Part shown: positions 15,520 through 23,963 of the stretch, piece after piece
How positions within the stretch are numbered: position 1 is the first letter of the stretch
Layout: each line of letters starts with the position of its first letter
Assembly (NCBI GenBank): GCA_040766105.1
Contig: JAXGRD010000006.1
Span: 1-30,483 of the forward strand
Length of the DNA: 30,483 nucleotides
DNA from: JAXGRD01 sp040766105
Lineage (GTDB): Bacteria > Bacillota > Clostridia > Peptostreptococcales > Anaerovoracaceae
Direction of reading: 5' to 3'
Made by a program: the position numbers and the translations under genes
Notes under the pieces: model-generated
Databases searched by the model: none
Told to the model about the DNA's origin: nothing
What the model saw: the letters and a program-made list of their open reading frames with translations, nothing else

Positions 15520-17484
15520 ATGAGTGAAGAAAAGAATCCCAAGGTGGATCCAAATATAGAAACAGAAGAGTTATCGGAAGAGAAGTTGAATGAACAGCGG
15601 CTGATTCGGCGAGAAAAGCTGAAGAAGCTGCAGGAGGCAGGAAGAAATCCCTTTCTAATCGAGAAGTGGGAGCCCACTGCATACAGTGCCCAAATCAAGG
15701 ATAATTTTGAGGAGATGGACGGTAAGGAAGTGACCATTGCCGGTCGTATCATGGCCAAGCGTGGCATGGGTAAGGCATCCTTCGTGGACCTACAGGACGA
15801 TCAGGGAAGAATCCAGTGTCACGTAAAAAAGGATGTCCTTGGGGAGGAAGAGTACAACTGGTTCAAGACCTACGATATCGGTGATATCTTGGGGATTGTT
15901 GGCGTGGTTTTCCGAACCCAAAGAGGGGAAATTACAGTCGAAGCGAGAAAAGTGGTTCTCATGAGCAAGTCCTTGCAGGTGCTTCCCAACAAGTGGCATG
16001 GCCTGAAGGACATGGACATTCGATATCGTCAGCGATACGTTGACTTAATCATGAACCCGGAGGTGAAGCAGACCTTCATCATGCGTTCCAAGATTATAAA
16101 GGAAATCAAGCGCGTGTTGGAAGAGGACTTTAAGTTCCTGGAAGTGGACACCCCTATTTTGACCACCATCGCCGGCGGCGCTAACGCACGGCCCTTTGAG
16201 ACCCACCACAATACCCTGGACATCGAAATGAAACTTCGAATTTCCAACGAACTCTACCTGAAGCGCCTGACCGTAGGCGGCCTGGACAGAGTTTACGAAA
16301 TGGGAAAGATGTTCCGAAACGAGGGAATGGACAAGAACCACAACCCCGAGTTTACCAGCATGGAATGCTACATGGCCTACGGCAACATGGAAAACGTGAT
16401 GGAAATCACCGAACAGTTGGTTTCCAAGGCAGCCATTGCGGCTACAGGCAGTACGGTCATCCACTATCAGGGAAAGACCTTTGACCTGGCACCTCCTTGG
16501 CGGAAGCTGGATATGGGCGATGCGGTAAAGGAAATCACCGGTGTGGACTTTGCCACCATCGAGACCGATGAAGAAGCAAGAGCAGCCGCCATTGGTTATG
16601 GCATGGATCCCGATGAAGTAAAGGAAATGACCCGCGGAAAGATTCTCGCGGAAATGTTTGAAGAATACTGCGAAGATGTTCCGGGATATCTGGACGGTCC
16701 TGTCTTTGTGACCGGGCATCCGGTAGAGATTTCACCTCTCTCCAAGCGAGATCCGGAGGATCCTCGTATCACCAGAAGATTTGAAGCCTATATCAACAGC
16801 TGGGAAATCGCCAATGCCTTTTCCGAGCTGAACGATCCCATCGATCAGTACGAGCGGTTCAAGGAACAGCAAGCACAGCTGGATGACGGCTCCGACGACG
16901 AAGCCCATCCCATGGATGAGGATTTCGTAAACGCTTTGGAAGTAGGTCTTCCACCCACCGGCGGACTGGGCGTGGGCATCGACCGAGTCATCATGCTGAT
17001 TACCGATGCTGCCAGCATCCGTGACATTATCCTCTTCCCCACCATGAAACCGGAAGGCAAGGGTGGAGCAAAAGCAGAGGCAAAGCCAAAGGGTCAGCCT
17101 GAGAAAATTGACCTTTCCAAGGTGAAAATCGAGGAACCGTTTGAGGAAGATGTGGACTTTGAAACCTTCTCCAAGTCCGACTTCCGTGCCGTGAAGATCA
17201 AGTCATGCGAAGCAGTGGAAAAGAGCAAGAAATTGCTGAAGTTCGTCTTGGATGACGGTTCCGGCGAAGACAGAATCATCCTCTCCGGCATCCGTGAGTA
17301 CTACGAACCGGAGGACTTGGTTGGAAAGACGGCTGTGGCCATCACCAACCTGCCGCCCAGAAAGATGATGGGTATCGAGTCCTGCGGCATGTTGATATCG
17401 GCCGTTCACGAGTACGACGGCAAAGAAGCCCTCAACCTGCTGTTGCTGGATAGCAGCATCCCGGCCGGGGCGAAGATGTATTAA
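15520..17484 (+). CDS. lysS: Lysyl-tRNA synthetase (class II) with an added C-terminal tRNA-binding domain
   Basis: The enzyme charges tRNA-Lys with lysine. The N-terminal anticodon-binding OB fold is at about 60-150. The class II core follows, with motif 2 at RNEGMDKNHNPEFT (from Arg266) and motif 3 at GLGVGIDR (482-489). A normal bacterial LysRS would end near residue 505. Here a Lys/Ala/Pro/Gly-rich linker (about 510-545) leads to an extra domain (546-654) of the EMAPII/Trbp111 type (PF01588), with SDFRAVKIKSCEAVEKSKKL and RKMMGIESCGMLIS, as at the end of many MetRS proteins. The total is 654 residues. It probably raises tRNA affinity. ATG 15520 gives a normal N-terminus, with AGAGG upstream. 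A hairpin lies 14 bases after the stop. Confidence 0.95.
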   Translation: MSEEKNPKVDPNIETEELSEEKLNEQRLIRREKLKKLQEAGRNPFLIEKWEPTAYSAQIKDNFEEMDGKEVTIAGRIMAKRGMGKASFVDLQDDQGRIQCHVKKDVLGEEEYNWFKTYDIGDILGIVGVVFRTQRGEITVEARKVVLMSKSLQVLPNKWHGLKDMDIRYRQRYVDLIMNPEVKQTFIMRSKIIKEIKRVLEEDFKFLEVDTPILTTIAGGANARPFETHHNTLDIEMKLRISNELYLKRLTVGGLDRVYEMGKMFRNEGMDKNHNPEFTSMECYMAYGNMENVMEITEQLVSKAAIAATGSTVIHYQGKTFDLAPPWRKLDMGDAVKEITGVDFATIETDEEARAAAIGYGMDPDEVKEMTRGKILAEMFEEYCEDVPGYLDGPVFVTGHPVEISPLSKRDPEDPRITRRFEAYINSWEIANAFSELNDPIDQYERFKEQQAQLDDGSDDEAHPMDEDFVNALEVGLPPTGGLGVGIDRVIMLITDAASIRDIILFPTMKPEGKGGAKAEAKPKGQPEKIDLSKVKIEEPFEEDVDFETFSKSDFRAVKIKSCEAVEKSKKLLKFVLDDGSGEDRIILSGIREYYEPEDLVGKTAVAITNLPPRKMMGIESCGMLISAVHEYDGKEALNLLLLDSSIPAGAKMY

Positions 17485-17497
17485 ACTTATTAATCTG

Positions 17498-17526
17498 AAG
17501 GGGTTGTTCCGGCGGGACAACCCCTT
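17498..17526 (+). terminator. Intrinsic terminator of greA-lysS
   Basis: AAGGGGTTGTTCC (17498-17510) and GGGACAACCCCTT (17514-17526) form a 13-bp stem with one T-G pair and a 3-base loop. The T-tract is short (TTT) but the stem is very stable. Confidence 0.8.
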
Positions 17527-17801
17527 TCCGCATCTCTCTGCGAGGTTTTTGGTTTTGTCAGGCTTGGGACAGGGATAATCCTAACATATCAAGCTTTGCG
17601 AGGGAATTGTTATAATTTTTCCGGTGAAATGGCTTTACTATTGCCTTCGAATCCCTTCTTTTACCTGTTGGAGAGAAAAAAGTTCAAATAAATGAATGGG
17701 CGGTGGCAATATGTTATAATTTTATTACAACATATTGTCATTGACATAGGGTATGTTTGGAATCCGGCTGTACGGACTTCTAAAGAGTAACGGAGACTAA
17801 T
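17527..17801. other. Gene-free leader region upstream of the HD-domain gene
   Basis: No credible coding frame is present. The notable items are two extended -10 elements TGTTATAAT (17608-17616 and 17712-17720), the second lying inside a long inverted repeat, and a lone TTGACA at 17741 without a matching -10. The TTGACA may be chance. Confidence 0.5.
17707..17737 (+). promoter_or_regulatory. 31-base imperfect palindrome overlapping an extended -10
   Basis: CAATATGTTATAAT (17707-17720) and ATTACAACATATTG (17724-17737) are inverted repeats of 14 bases with one mismatch and a TTT centre. The left arm contains TGTTATAAT, an extended -10 hexamer. A repressor bound here would cover a promoter for the HD-domain gene 65 bases downstream. 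This is inference from symmetry and position. Confidence 0.45.
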
Positions 17802-18230
17802 GTGATTTATTCAGTACAAGTAAAAAAAGCGATAAAAATTATGTATGCTGCCCATAAAGAAGATTTGGATAAAGGCGGATATCCGTACGTGTTTCATCCC
17901 TTCTATCTTGCTACGCAGATGAACGATGAAAAAAGCGTGTGCGTAGCACTATTACATGACGTGGTTGAAGACCACGGAGATCAGTACTCATTTGAAACTT
18001 TTCTCCACGAAGGATTTTCGGATGAAATCGTCGAGGCATTGAAACTGCTGACCCATAGGAAGGGTGTCCCCTACATGGACTATATACGGCAGATTTCTAC
18101 CAATGAACTTGCAAAGAAGGTGAAGATTGCGGATCTAAATCACAACTTGGATGAAACGAGAGTAGATGGGAGTGCACCAAGGAAATGGGCTTTGTATGAA
18201 GAGGCACGCAGTGTGTTGATGGGAGAATGA
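17802..18230 (+). CDS. HD-domain protein, ppGpp hydrolase (SpoT/MESH1)-like
   Basis: The 142-residue product contains only an HD metal-dependent phosphohydrolase domain. The metal ligands are visible: His32 in YVFHPFYLA, His52-Asp53 in LLHDVVED and Asp111 in KIADLNHNLD. The order and the DVVEDH and DLNHN motifs are those of the hydrolase half of RelA/SpoT and of small MESH1-type hydrolases, so it may break down (p)ppGpp or a related nucleotide. No synthetase or ACT/TGS domain is present. The start is GTG at 17802 with CGGAG upstream. The stop is directly followed by the start of the next gene. Without the synthetase domain, a different nucleotide substrate is quite possible. Confidence 0.8.
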   Translation: MIYSVQVKKAIKIMYAAHKEDLDKGGYPYVFHPFYLATQMNDEKSVCVALLHDVVEDHGDQYSFETFLHEGFSDEIVEALKLLTHRKGVPYMDYIRQISTNELAKKVKIADLNHNLDETRVDGSAPRKWALYEEARSVLMGE

Positions 18231-18695
18231 ATGAAGTTCTTAAAGGTTAAAGAAATATTGGCTATCTTCTTGATAGCACTCATCGTAACTCTAGCAATTG
18301 TGGGTTTTAGTTCGATATATGTTGCTAGATATGTGGATGATATTCAGTTTGATCAAAGCATATATGTGGTTATTCCAATGCTCTTTGTTTTCTGGGTAGT
18401 GCTGTTAGCATCGCTACTTCTTCTAAGGAGAGGTTTACAAAAAAGAGGCAAGGAAAAGACACTCAGCAAGATAGAATTGGCGATGATTGCGTTGCAGTTC
18501 TTGAGTTTTGTGCCGGTGCTGATAATTACCATAGGCACTCCATATCTTGTACAGGTAGGCATTATGTTATTGTTAGTGATTGGTATCATCCGCTATTACA
18601 AACAGCGGGATGAGTTGAGCGCATCTTTTGTACTTTGTGAGATTTCGGCCTTGATGCTGTTATTGCTGTTGCCTTTTGGCGGTTGGACGGGTTGA
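18231..18695 (+). CDS. Membrane protein of unknown function
   Basis: The 154-residue product has four to five hydrophobic segments, at about 7-29, 44-65, 84-103, 105-118 and 130-150, and a basic loop RRGLQKRGKEK between the second and third. I recognise no family. Its ATG follows the stop of the HD-domain gene with no gap, so the two are translated together. Whether it anchors or regulates the HD protein is unknown. Confidence 0.7.
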   Translation: MKFLKVKEILAIFLIALIVTLAIVGFSSIYVARYVDDIQFDQSIYVVIPMLFVFWVVLLASLLLLRRGLQKRGKEKTLSKIELAMIALQFLSFVPVLIITIGTPYLVQVGIMLLLVIGIIRYYKQRDELSASFVLCEISALMLLLLLPFGGWTG

Positions 18696-18701
18696 TCTTT
18701 A

Positions 18702-18849
18702 AATTTTAGTTTACTGCACTTTTTTTATTCAAAGGACTGAAATACGCCTTCAATTTCCTTCATTTGCTTGCCATAGAGCAAGTTTCTTCTCATAAAATTA
18801 CTTAGTTTGCCTACCATTGTGCGAATTTCAGCCTAAAATTTTAGTTTAC
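18702..18849. repeat. 14-bp direct repeat flanking a gene remnant
   Basis: AAATTTTAGTTTAC occurs at 18702-18715 and again, exactly, at 18836-18849. The second copy extends into a perfect palindrome CTAAAATTTTAG. The repeats bracket about 120 bases that carry the 3' end of a coding-like frame on the minus strand. This may be the scar of an inserted or excised element. Confidence 0.5.
18725..18832 (-). pseudogene. 3'-terminal gene remnant on the minus strand
   Basis: Read on the minus strand, 35 codons from 18832 down to a TAA at 18725 give a natural-looking peptide containing EIRTMVGKLSNFMRRN and KQMKEIEGVFQSFE. A stop codon within the adjacent repeat lies directly before it, and no start or ribosome site exists. 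It looks like the C-terminus of a lost gene joined to the repeat. The parent family is not recognised. Confidence 0.3.
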
Positions 18850-18966
18850 AAAAAGAAAATGTTCCCATAACTAAAATTTCTTCAGCACCCTCCACAATTG
18901 ACTTGCGCCAGGCTTTACTATATCCTATCCGTGAACATAATGGATCGAAAACGGAAAGGCTCTTTG

Positions 18967-19515
18967 ATGGAAAAGACAAACAAGCTACGCAGGATTGAAA
19001 CATATTTTTTTTGCTTTTTTATTTACTCGGTAATTGGTTGGATATATGAAACAGTTTTGGAACTTTTCGTGTATCAAACGGGGTTTTCCAATAGGGGCAC
19101 GTTGTTCGGGCCTTACTTGCCCATATACGGTGTGGGGGCAATACTCTTCCTATTGGCTCTAAGCGGACTGAAGAAAAAGAAAATCAAATTAGGTCCCATG
19201 AATATCACGCCGGTGTTGATTTTTCTGGGATGTGGAATCATTGCAACGGTTGCGGAACTAATCGGGTCCTATGTTGCAGAATGGATTACCGGCGGGTGGA
19301 TGTGGGATTACACCAGATTTGCTTTTGATTTTCAGGGAAGAATAGCCCTCAATCCCAGTGTACGATTTGCGATAGGCGGCTTCCTCTTCATGTATGTGGT
19401 ACAGCCATTGTTGGATAGACTTACAGAAGGCTTCAAGGATAAAACTCTTCATATCATTTGTGGAGTCATATTCGTTGTGATGTTGGTGGATGGAATTATT
19501 AAATTTACCGGATGA
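18967..19515 (+). CDS. Putative ABC-transporter type IV / CmpB-like membrane protein (PF06541)
   Basis: The 182-residue product carries the family pattern near its N-terminus: SVIGWIYETV (21-30) then NRGTLFGPYLPIYGVG (42-57). About five membrane segments follow. Despite the family name, no ATPase partner is nearby and no transport substrate is known. ATG 18967 is chosen because GGAAAGG ends 6 bases upstream; earlier in-frame starts at 18898 and 18940 lack a good ribosome site. The MFS exporter begins 12 bases after its stop, so they may be one unit. The 270 bases before the gene hold the repeat and remnant described separately. Confidence 0.75.
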   Translation: MEKTNKLRRIETYFFCFFIYSVIGWIYETVLELFVYQTGFSNRGTLFGPYLPIYGVGAILFLLALSGLKKKKIKLGPMNITPVLIFLGCGIIATVAELIGSYVAEWITGGWMWDYTRFAFDFQGRIALNPSVRFAIGGFLFMYVVQPLLDRLTEGFKDKTLHIICGVIFVVMLVDGIIKFTG

Positions 19516-19527
19516 GCGGACTGAAAA

Positions 19528-20745
19528 ATGTTTAAGGACAACAAGGGAACAATAGTATTTCTCATAAGCCAAAGCGTTACCTTATTTGGTTCCGCTCTGG
19601 TTCAGTTTGCGATTATTTGGTATGTTGCCCTGGAAACTTCTTCGGGCATATGGGTTTCCGCCATGACAGTGGCAGCCTATTTGCCACAATTTTTGATTTC
19701 TTTTGTGGCCGGTGTTTGGGCGGACCGATATTCGAGAAGAAGGTTAATCATTATGGCTGACGGCCTTATCGCCGGGGCAACGTTGCTACTGGTAATCGTT
19801 TTCCCGTTGTTACAAGGAGGAACACCGATTTTGACGGCTTTGGTTATTATCTCCGCAGTACGTTCCATCGGTACCGGGGTTCAAACACCTGCCGTGAACG
19901 CTGTCATACCTCAGCTGGTTTCGGAAGACAGGCTGATGAAGTTCAATGGCATCTACTCCATGGTGCAGTCGACGGTGCAATTCGTAGCGCCTGCTACTGC
20001 CGGTGTGGTTCTCTCTTTCGGCAGCCTGCGATTTGCTTTGATGTTGGATGTTTTCACTGCCTTGGTTGGCATCGGCCTTCTCCTCGTAGTTGCAATTCCG
20101 TTGCCCAAGGGAGAAGTGGAAGGTCACTTGTGGACTGAAATGAAGGAAGGCGTCGGATATGCTGCAAAGGAGTATTTTGTGGGTAGGCTGATACTTTCCT
20201 TTGGCTTTTTTATCTTCCTCTGCGTTCCGGCAGGCTTTCTTGCCACCCTTTTCGTCAGCAGGGAGTATGGTGACACATATTGGCATTTGACGATTGTCGA
20301 AGTTATCGGTTTCCTTGGCATGGCAGGAGGTGGACTATTCATCGGCATTTGGGGAGGATTCAAAAATCCGGTCAAAACCTATGTGGTTGGAATGTCCACT
20401 TTTGGTGCCTTGGCTGTTGCAATGGGAGGCGTGGACAGCTTTGTCGTATACCTTATACTCATGGCGATTTACGGAATTGCCTTGACTATGGTGCAAACCG
20501 CGGCGACCACCTTGCTTCAGAAAAGCGTCCCATCTGAAAAACTGGGCCGTGTTTTCGGTCTGTTCGGTGCAACCTTTTCGGGCTTCTTGCCCTTGGGAAT
20601 GATTGTATTTGGTCCTCTTGCGGATGTTGTTTCCCTTCGATTTCTAATGATTTTGTCCGGTTTTTTACTCCTTGGGATGGCTCTCTTCTTAACCCTCAAT
20701 AGGAAGTTCTATGCTTCCGGAGAAGAGAAAACGGATAATTTCTAA
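19528..20745 (+). CDS. MFS exporter, Mef/DHA3-like
   Basis: The 405-residue product has about twelve hydrophobic segments. The segment 1 to 3 region matches the drug-exporter branch that includes macrolide efflux Mef proteins: LISQSVTLFGSALVQFAIIW early, then the loop motif GVWADRYSRRRLI (61-73). A similar loop recurs before segment 8. Such proteins use the proton gradient to expel drugs or metabolites. The substrate is unknown and I would not infer antibiotic resistance from this alone. The ribosome site is weak (GAGCGGACTG). It follows the PF06541 gene closely. Confidence 0.85.
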   Translation: MFKDNKGTIVFLISQSVTLFGSALVQFAIIWYVALETSSGIWVSAMTVAAYLPQFLISFVAGVWADRYSRRRLIIMADGLIAGATLLLVIVFPLLQGGTPILTALVIISAVRSIGTGVQTPAVNAVIPQLVSEDRLMKFNGIYSMVQSTVQFVAPATAGVVLSFGSLRFALMLDVFTALVGIGLLLVVAIPLPKGEVEGHLWTEMKEGVGYAAKEYFVGRLILSFGFFIFLCVPAGFLATLFVSREYGDTYWHLTIVEVIGFLGMAGGGLFIGIWGGFKNPVKTYVVGMSTFGALAVAMGGVDSFVVYLILMAIYGIALTMVQTAATTLLQKSVPSEKLGRVFGLFGATFSGFLPLGMIVFGPLADVVSLRFLMILSGFLLLGMALFLTLNRKFYASGEEKTDNF

Positions 20746-20819
20746 TTCCATGTCCGAAAACGGCGAGAATTTCTCTTCTCATATGATATACTTGCGGTAG
20801 ATAAAGGAGATTGGATCAG

Positions 20820-22286
20820 ATGGAAGTGATGAACAAGGAAGCTTTGTACCAAGCCTTTGTATCCAGGGACGCCAGGTTCGACGGACGGTTTTTTGTGGGG
20901 GTCAAGTCCACGGGGATATACTGCAGGTCCATTTGCAGTGCCAAGATGCCCAAGTACGAAAACTGCAATTTTTACAGTACCGCAGCGGAAGCGGAGACGG
21001 CGGGTTTTCGTCCCTGCCTTCACTGTCGACCGGAATTGGCGCCGGGATACGGCCTCATCGATGCCTCCGGAAATCTAGCGAGAAGAGCCGCGAAGCTCAT
21101 TGAGGAAAACTGCGGAATTACGGAGAACCTGGGGGATATTGCCCAGCGTTTAGGTTGCACGGACCGCCATTTGCGACGTGTCTTTGAGGCGGAGTATCAC
21201 GTAAAGCCCATTGAATATCTGCAAACCTGTCGATTGCATCTTGCAAAGAGTCTTCTCACGGACACCAATTTGCCCATGATTCAAGTGGCGTTGGCATCGG
21301 GGTATAAGAGCGTGCGCCGTTTCAACAGTGTCTTCCAAGAGAATTATCACCTACCTCCTTCCCATTTACGAAAAAATGCAAAGAAAGGAAGCAACCAAGG
21401 GGATACCATCACTCTAGCTCTCGGCTATCGTCCGCCCTATCGGTGGGATCTTTTGCTGGACTTCTTTTCTCTTCGCGCAATTCCGGGGGTAGAGGTGGTA
21501 ACTGACAAGACGTATGCAAGAACGGTTCATCTGGTCACTGCAGAGGGTCAGGATATTTACGGATGGTTTCGCGCAGAAAACGATGGAAAGCGAAGTCGAC
21601 TGAAGATTACGCTTTCGACGGAGTTGCTCCCGGTATTGCCCTTGGTTATGGGAAGAATCCGCAACTTGTTCGACCTCTATTGCGACCCTCACGTGGTGGG
21701 AAACACCTTGCAATCCATGAACGAAATTATGCCCGATTTATACATCCCCGGCATTCGAATACCGGGTTGCTTTGATGCCTTTGAGATGTGCACCAGGGCG
21801 ATTTTGGGCCAGCAGATTACCGTCAAGGCAGCGACGACCCTTGCGGGAAGATTGGCTGCAGCTTATGGACACCCGGTTGAAACGGGGGTGGAGGGATTGA
21901 CGACCACCGCTCCTACAGCGGAAGATATCTTAGCTTTGGGAGAACCGGTGGAAGACCGGCTAGGTCCTTTGGGCATCATCGGAACAAGGGCCAAGTCTAT
22001 CCAAGCTTTGGCAGGGTTAATTGGAAATAAAGAGATCGATTTCGTGTCTTCTCCGGAGCCGGAAGCCGCCATTGAAAAACTAGTCGCCTTGCCGGGCATC
22101 GGACCATGGACAGCCAACTACATCGCCATGCGCTCCATGGGTTGGACCGATGGTTTTCCCGCAACGGATCTTGGCATAAAAAAAGCGTTGGCGCCCAGAA
22201 AACCAAAGGAGATTATTGCTCTGGCAGAGAGGTGGAGACCATGGCGTGCCTATGCTGCCATGTGCATTTGGAATAAAGAAATATAG
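20820..22286 (+). CDS. Ada (AdaA-type)-AlkA fusion: alkylation sensor and 3-methyladenine glycosylase
   Basis: This 488-residue protein joins three parts. Residues 1-80 are the Ada zinc domain, with Cys35, Cys39, Cys66 and Cys69 in the same spacing as E. coli Ada; Cys35 would take the methyl group from phosphotriesters and switch the protein on. Residues about 85-185 are an AraC-type helix-turn-helix. Residues about 195-488 are an AlkA-type glycosylase, with the helix-hairpin-helix LPGIGPWTANYIA and the catalytic Asp450 in FPATDLGIKKAL. It should both activate repair genes and excise alkylated bases. AAGGAG upstream supports ATG 20820, so an in-frame TTG at 20811 is rejected. ogt lies 9 bases downstream and is a likely target. 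Confidence 0.93.
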   Translation: MEVMNKEALYQAFVSRDARFDGRFFVGVKSTGIYCRSICSAKMPKYENCNFYSTAAEAETAGFRPCLHCRPELAPGYGLIDASGNLARRAAKLIEENCGITENLGDIAQRLGCTDRHLRRVFEAEYHVKPIEYLQTCRLHLAKSLLTDTNLPMIQVALASGYKSVRRFNSVFQENYHLPPSHLRKNAKKGSNQGDTITLALGYRPPYRWDLLLDFFSLRAIPGVEVVTDKTYARTVHLVTAEGQDIYGWFRAENDGKRSRLKITLSTELLPVLPLVMGRIRNLFDLYCDPHVVGNTLQSMNEIMPDLYIPGIRIPGCFDAFEMCTRAILGQQITVKAATTLAGRLAAAYGHPVETGVEGLTTTAPTAEDILALGEPVEDRLGPLGIIGTRAKSIQALAGLIGNKEIDFVSSPEPEAAIEKLVALPGIGPWTANYIAMRSMGWTDGFPATDLGIKKALAPRKPKEIIALAERWRPWRAYAAMCIWNKEI

Positions 22287-22295
22287 GAGGATAGG

Positions 22296-22829
22296 ATGCA
22301 ATATTTAGGATATTACCAATCGCCCCTTGGGGACATTACCATTGCCAGCGACGGCGAACACTTAACCGGCCTTTGGTTCGACGGCCAAAAGTACGACCGA
22401 GATATTGTAACAAAAGAGGCAAAAGACGAAGATCTGGAAGTCTTTGCACAGACGAAAAAGTGGCTGGATATCTATTTTCAGGGGAAAGACCCGGGTTTCA
22501 CGCCGCCCATCAAGCTGGAAGGCTCGGATTTTCACAATATGGTGGCGGACATCATGCTCTCTATTCCTTACGGTAAAACCATGACCTATGGAGAAATTGC
22601 CGCTGAAGTGGCTAAGCGCACGGGAAGAGAACGCATGTCGGCACAGGCCGTTGGTGGTGCCGTGGGACACAATTCTGTCTCTGTCATCATTCCTTGCCAT
22701 CGGGTGGTGGGTGCAAAGGGGAGCTTGACCGGATATGCGGGAGGAATTTCCAAGAAGATTGCCCTGTTAGAGTTGGAGAATGCATGGAAGCCGGAGTTCT
22801 TTGTGCCAAAAAAGGGTACGGCGTTGTAA
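22296..22829 (+). CDS. ogt: Methylated-DNA-protein cysteine methyltransferase
   Basis: This suicide protein removes methyl groups from O6-methylguanine by taking them onto Cys134 in the IIPCHRV motif (132-138). The following GSLTGYAGG segment and the upstream YGKTMTYGEIA helix are also typical. The length of 177 residues is normal. AGGAGG lies before the ATG. With the upstream Ada-AlkA fusion it forms a complete alkylation-response unit: the Ada part lacks its own methyltransferase domain and this gene supplies it. Confidence 0.95.
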   Translation: MQYLGYYQSPLGDITIASDGEHLTGLWFDGQKYDRDIVTKEAKDEDLEVFAQTKKWLDIYFQGKDPGFTPPIKLEGSDFHNMVADIMLSIPYGKTMTYGEIAAEVAKRTGRERMSAQAVGGAVGHNSVSVIIPCHRVVGAKGSLTGYAGGISKKIALLELENAWKPEFFVPKKGTAL

Positions 22830-22841
22830 AAGGAGAAGGAT

Positions 22842-23963
22842 ATGAAAATCAAAACATTTAAAGTCGAGCGCTGGATGAACGACTACGAAGAGCAGTGCGA
22901 ATACAACTTGGCGGAGACGTGTATCGACTCGCTGACCATTAGAGAATTGCTGGAGCTTTGCGGAGAAGACCCTGTTGCATACATGGCGGATTTGTCTGAT
23001 ACACGCCTCACCTATAGCCATATCTTTGGGTCGCCGGAACTTCTGAAAGGCATTGGAAGCCTTTACGAAAACGTGCAACCGGAGGATATCATTCCAACCC
23101 ACGGTGCAATCGGCGCCAACAACCAAGTCATCACAACCCTCGTCGAGCCGAAGGACAATATTCTCTCTGTCATGCCTACCTACCAGCAGCACTATTCTAT
23201 CCCCGAATCCATCGGCGCAGAGGTGAGAATCATTACCTTGGATTTGGAAAATCAATTTCTTCCGGATCTAGGGCAAATTAGAAGTTTGGTGGATGAGAAC
23301 ACAAAAATGATTACTATCAATAATCCTAACAATCCATCCGGCTCGCTGATTCCGGTGGATGTGATGAAAGAAATTGTGGAAATTGCCAAGAGCGTGGATG
23401 CATATGTCCTTTGCGATGAAGTGTATCGGGGCATCTCGGAAGATGATAGTTACATGCCGTCCATTGTTGATATCTATGACAAGGGGATTTCCGTGGGAAG
23501 CATGTCCAAAATCTATTCCATGGCAGGTGTGCGATTGGGGTGGATTGTGTCAAAGGATGGGGATGTGATTCACAGATGCCATGAGAGAAGAGACTACGAC
23601 ACCATTAGTGTGGGAGTCATCGATGACAAACTGGCGGCCCTTTGTCTTATGAATAAGGAAAAGGTCTTGGAGAGAAATCGAAAAATCTTGCTAGGCAACC
23701 GAAAGATCTTAGACGACTGGGTGAACAACACGCCGGAAGTGTACTATCAAAAACCGGTTGCCGGCACAACCGCCTTGGTGTATTACAAGAAAGATATGCC
23801 TTCTCATGAGCTGTGCGTGAAACTTTTGGAAGAGAAAGGGGTGCTCTTCACGCCGGGAGAATGCTTTGAAATGGAAGGCTCGGTGCGCATCGGCTATGCC
23901 TTTGATTCTCAGCTCCTTCAGACGGGGCTGGACAAGTTTGCAGAGTTTTTGAGGGAAATCTAA
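22842..23963 (+). CDS. Fold-type I aminotransferase
   Basis: The 373-residue product has the class I/II aminotransferase core: NNPNNPSGS (160-168), the PLP-contacting Asp192 in CDEVYRG, the cofactor lysine Lys223 in SMSKIYSMAG and Arg231 in GVRLGW. A late Arg in GSVRIGYA should bind the substrate carboxylate. The N-terminus (MKIKTFKVERWMNDYE) resembles the branch containing capreomycidine-synthase-like and other arginine-related enzymes, but the substrate is unknown. AAGGAG precedes the ATG. It sits 12 bases after ogt and overlaps the GrpB-family gene by one base, so it is co-transcribed with DNA repair genes without an obvious reason. Confidence 0.85.
   Translation: MKIKTFKVERWMNDYEEQCEYNLAETCIDSLTIRELLELCGEDPVAYMADLSDTRLTYSHIFGSPELLKGIGSLYENVQPEDIIPTHGAIGANNQVITTLVEPKDNILSVMPTYQQHYSIPESIGAEVRIITLDLENQFLPDLGQIRSLVDENTKMITINNPNNPSGSLIPVDVMKEIVEIAKSVDAYVLCDEVYRGISEDDSYMPSIVDIYDKGISVGSMSKIYSMAGVRLGWIVSKDGDVIHRCHERRDYDTISVGVIDDKLAALCLMNKEKVLERNRKILLGNRKILDDWVNNTPEVYYQKPVAGTTALVYYKKDMPSHELCVKLLEEKGVLFTPGECFEMEGSVRIGYAFDSQLLQTGLDKFAEFLREI

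Noticed and set aside
19528..20745. Macrolide-resistance efflux gene
   Set aside because: The protein resembles the Mef/DHA3 branch, but this branch is large and mostly of unknown substrate. Nothing around it points to a resistance element.
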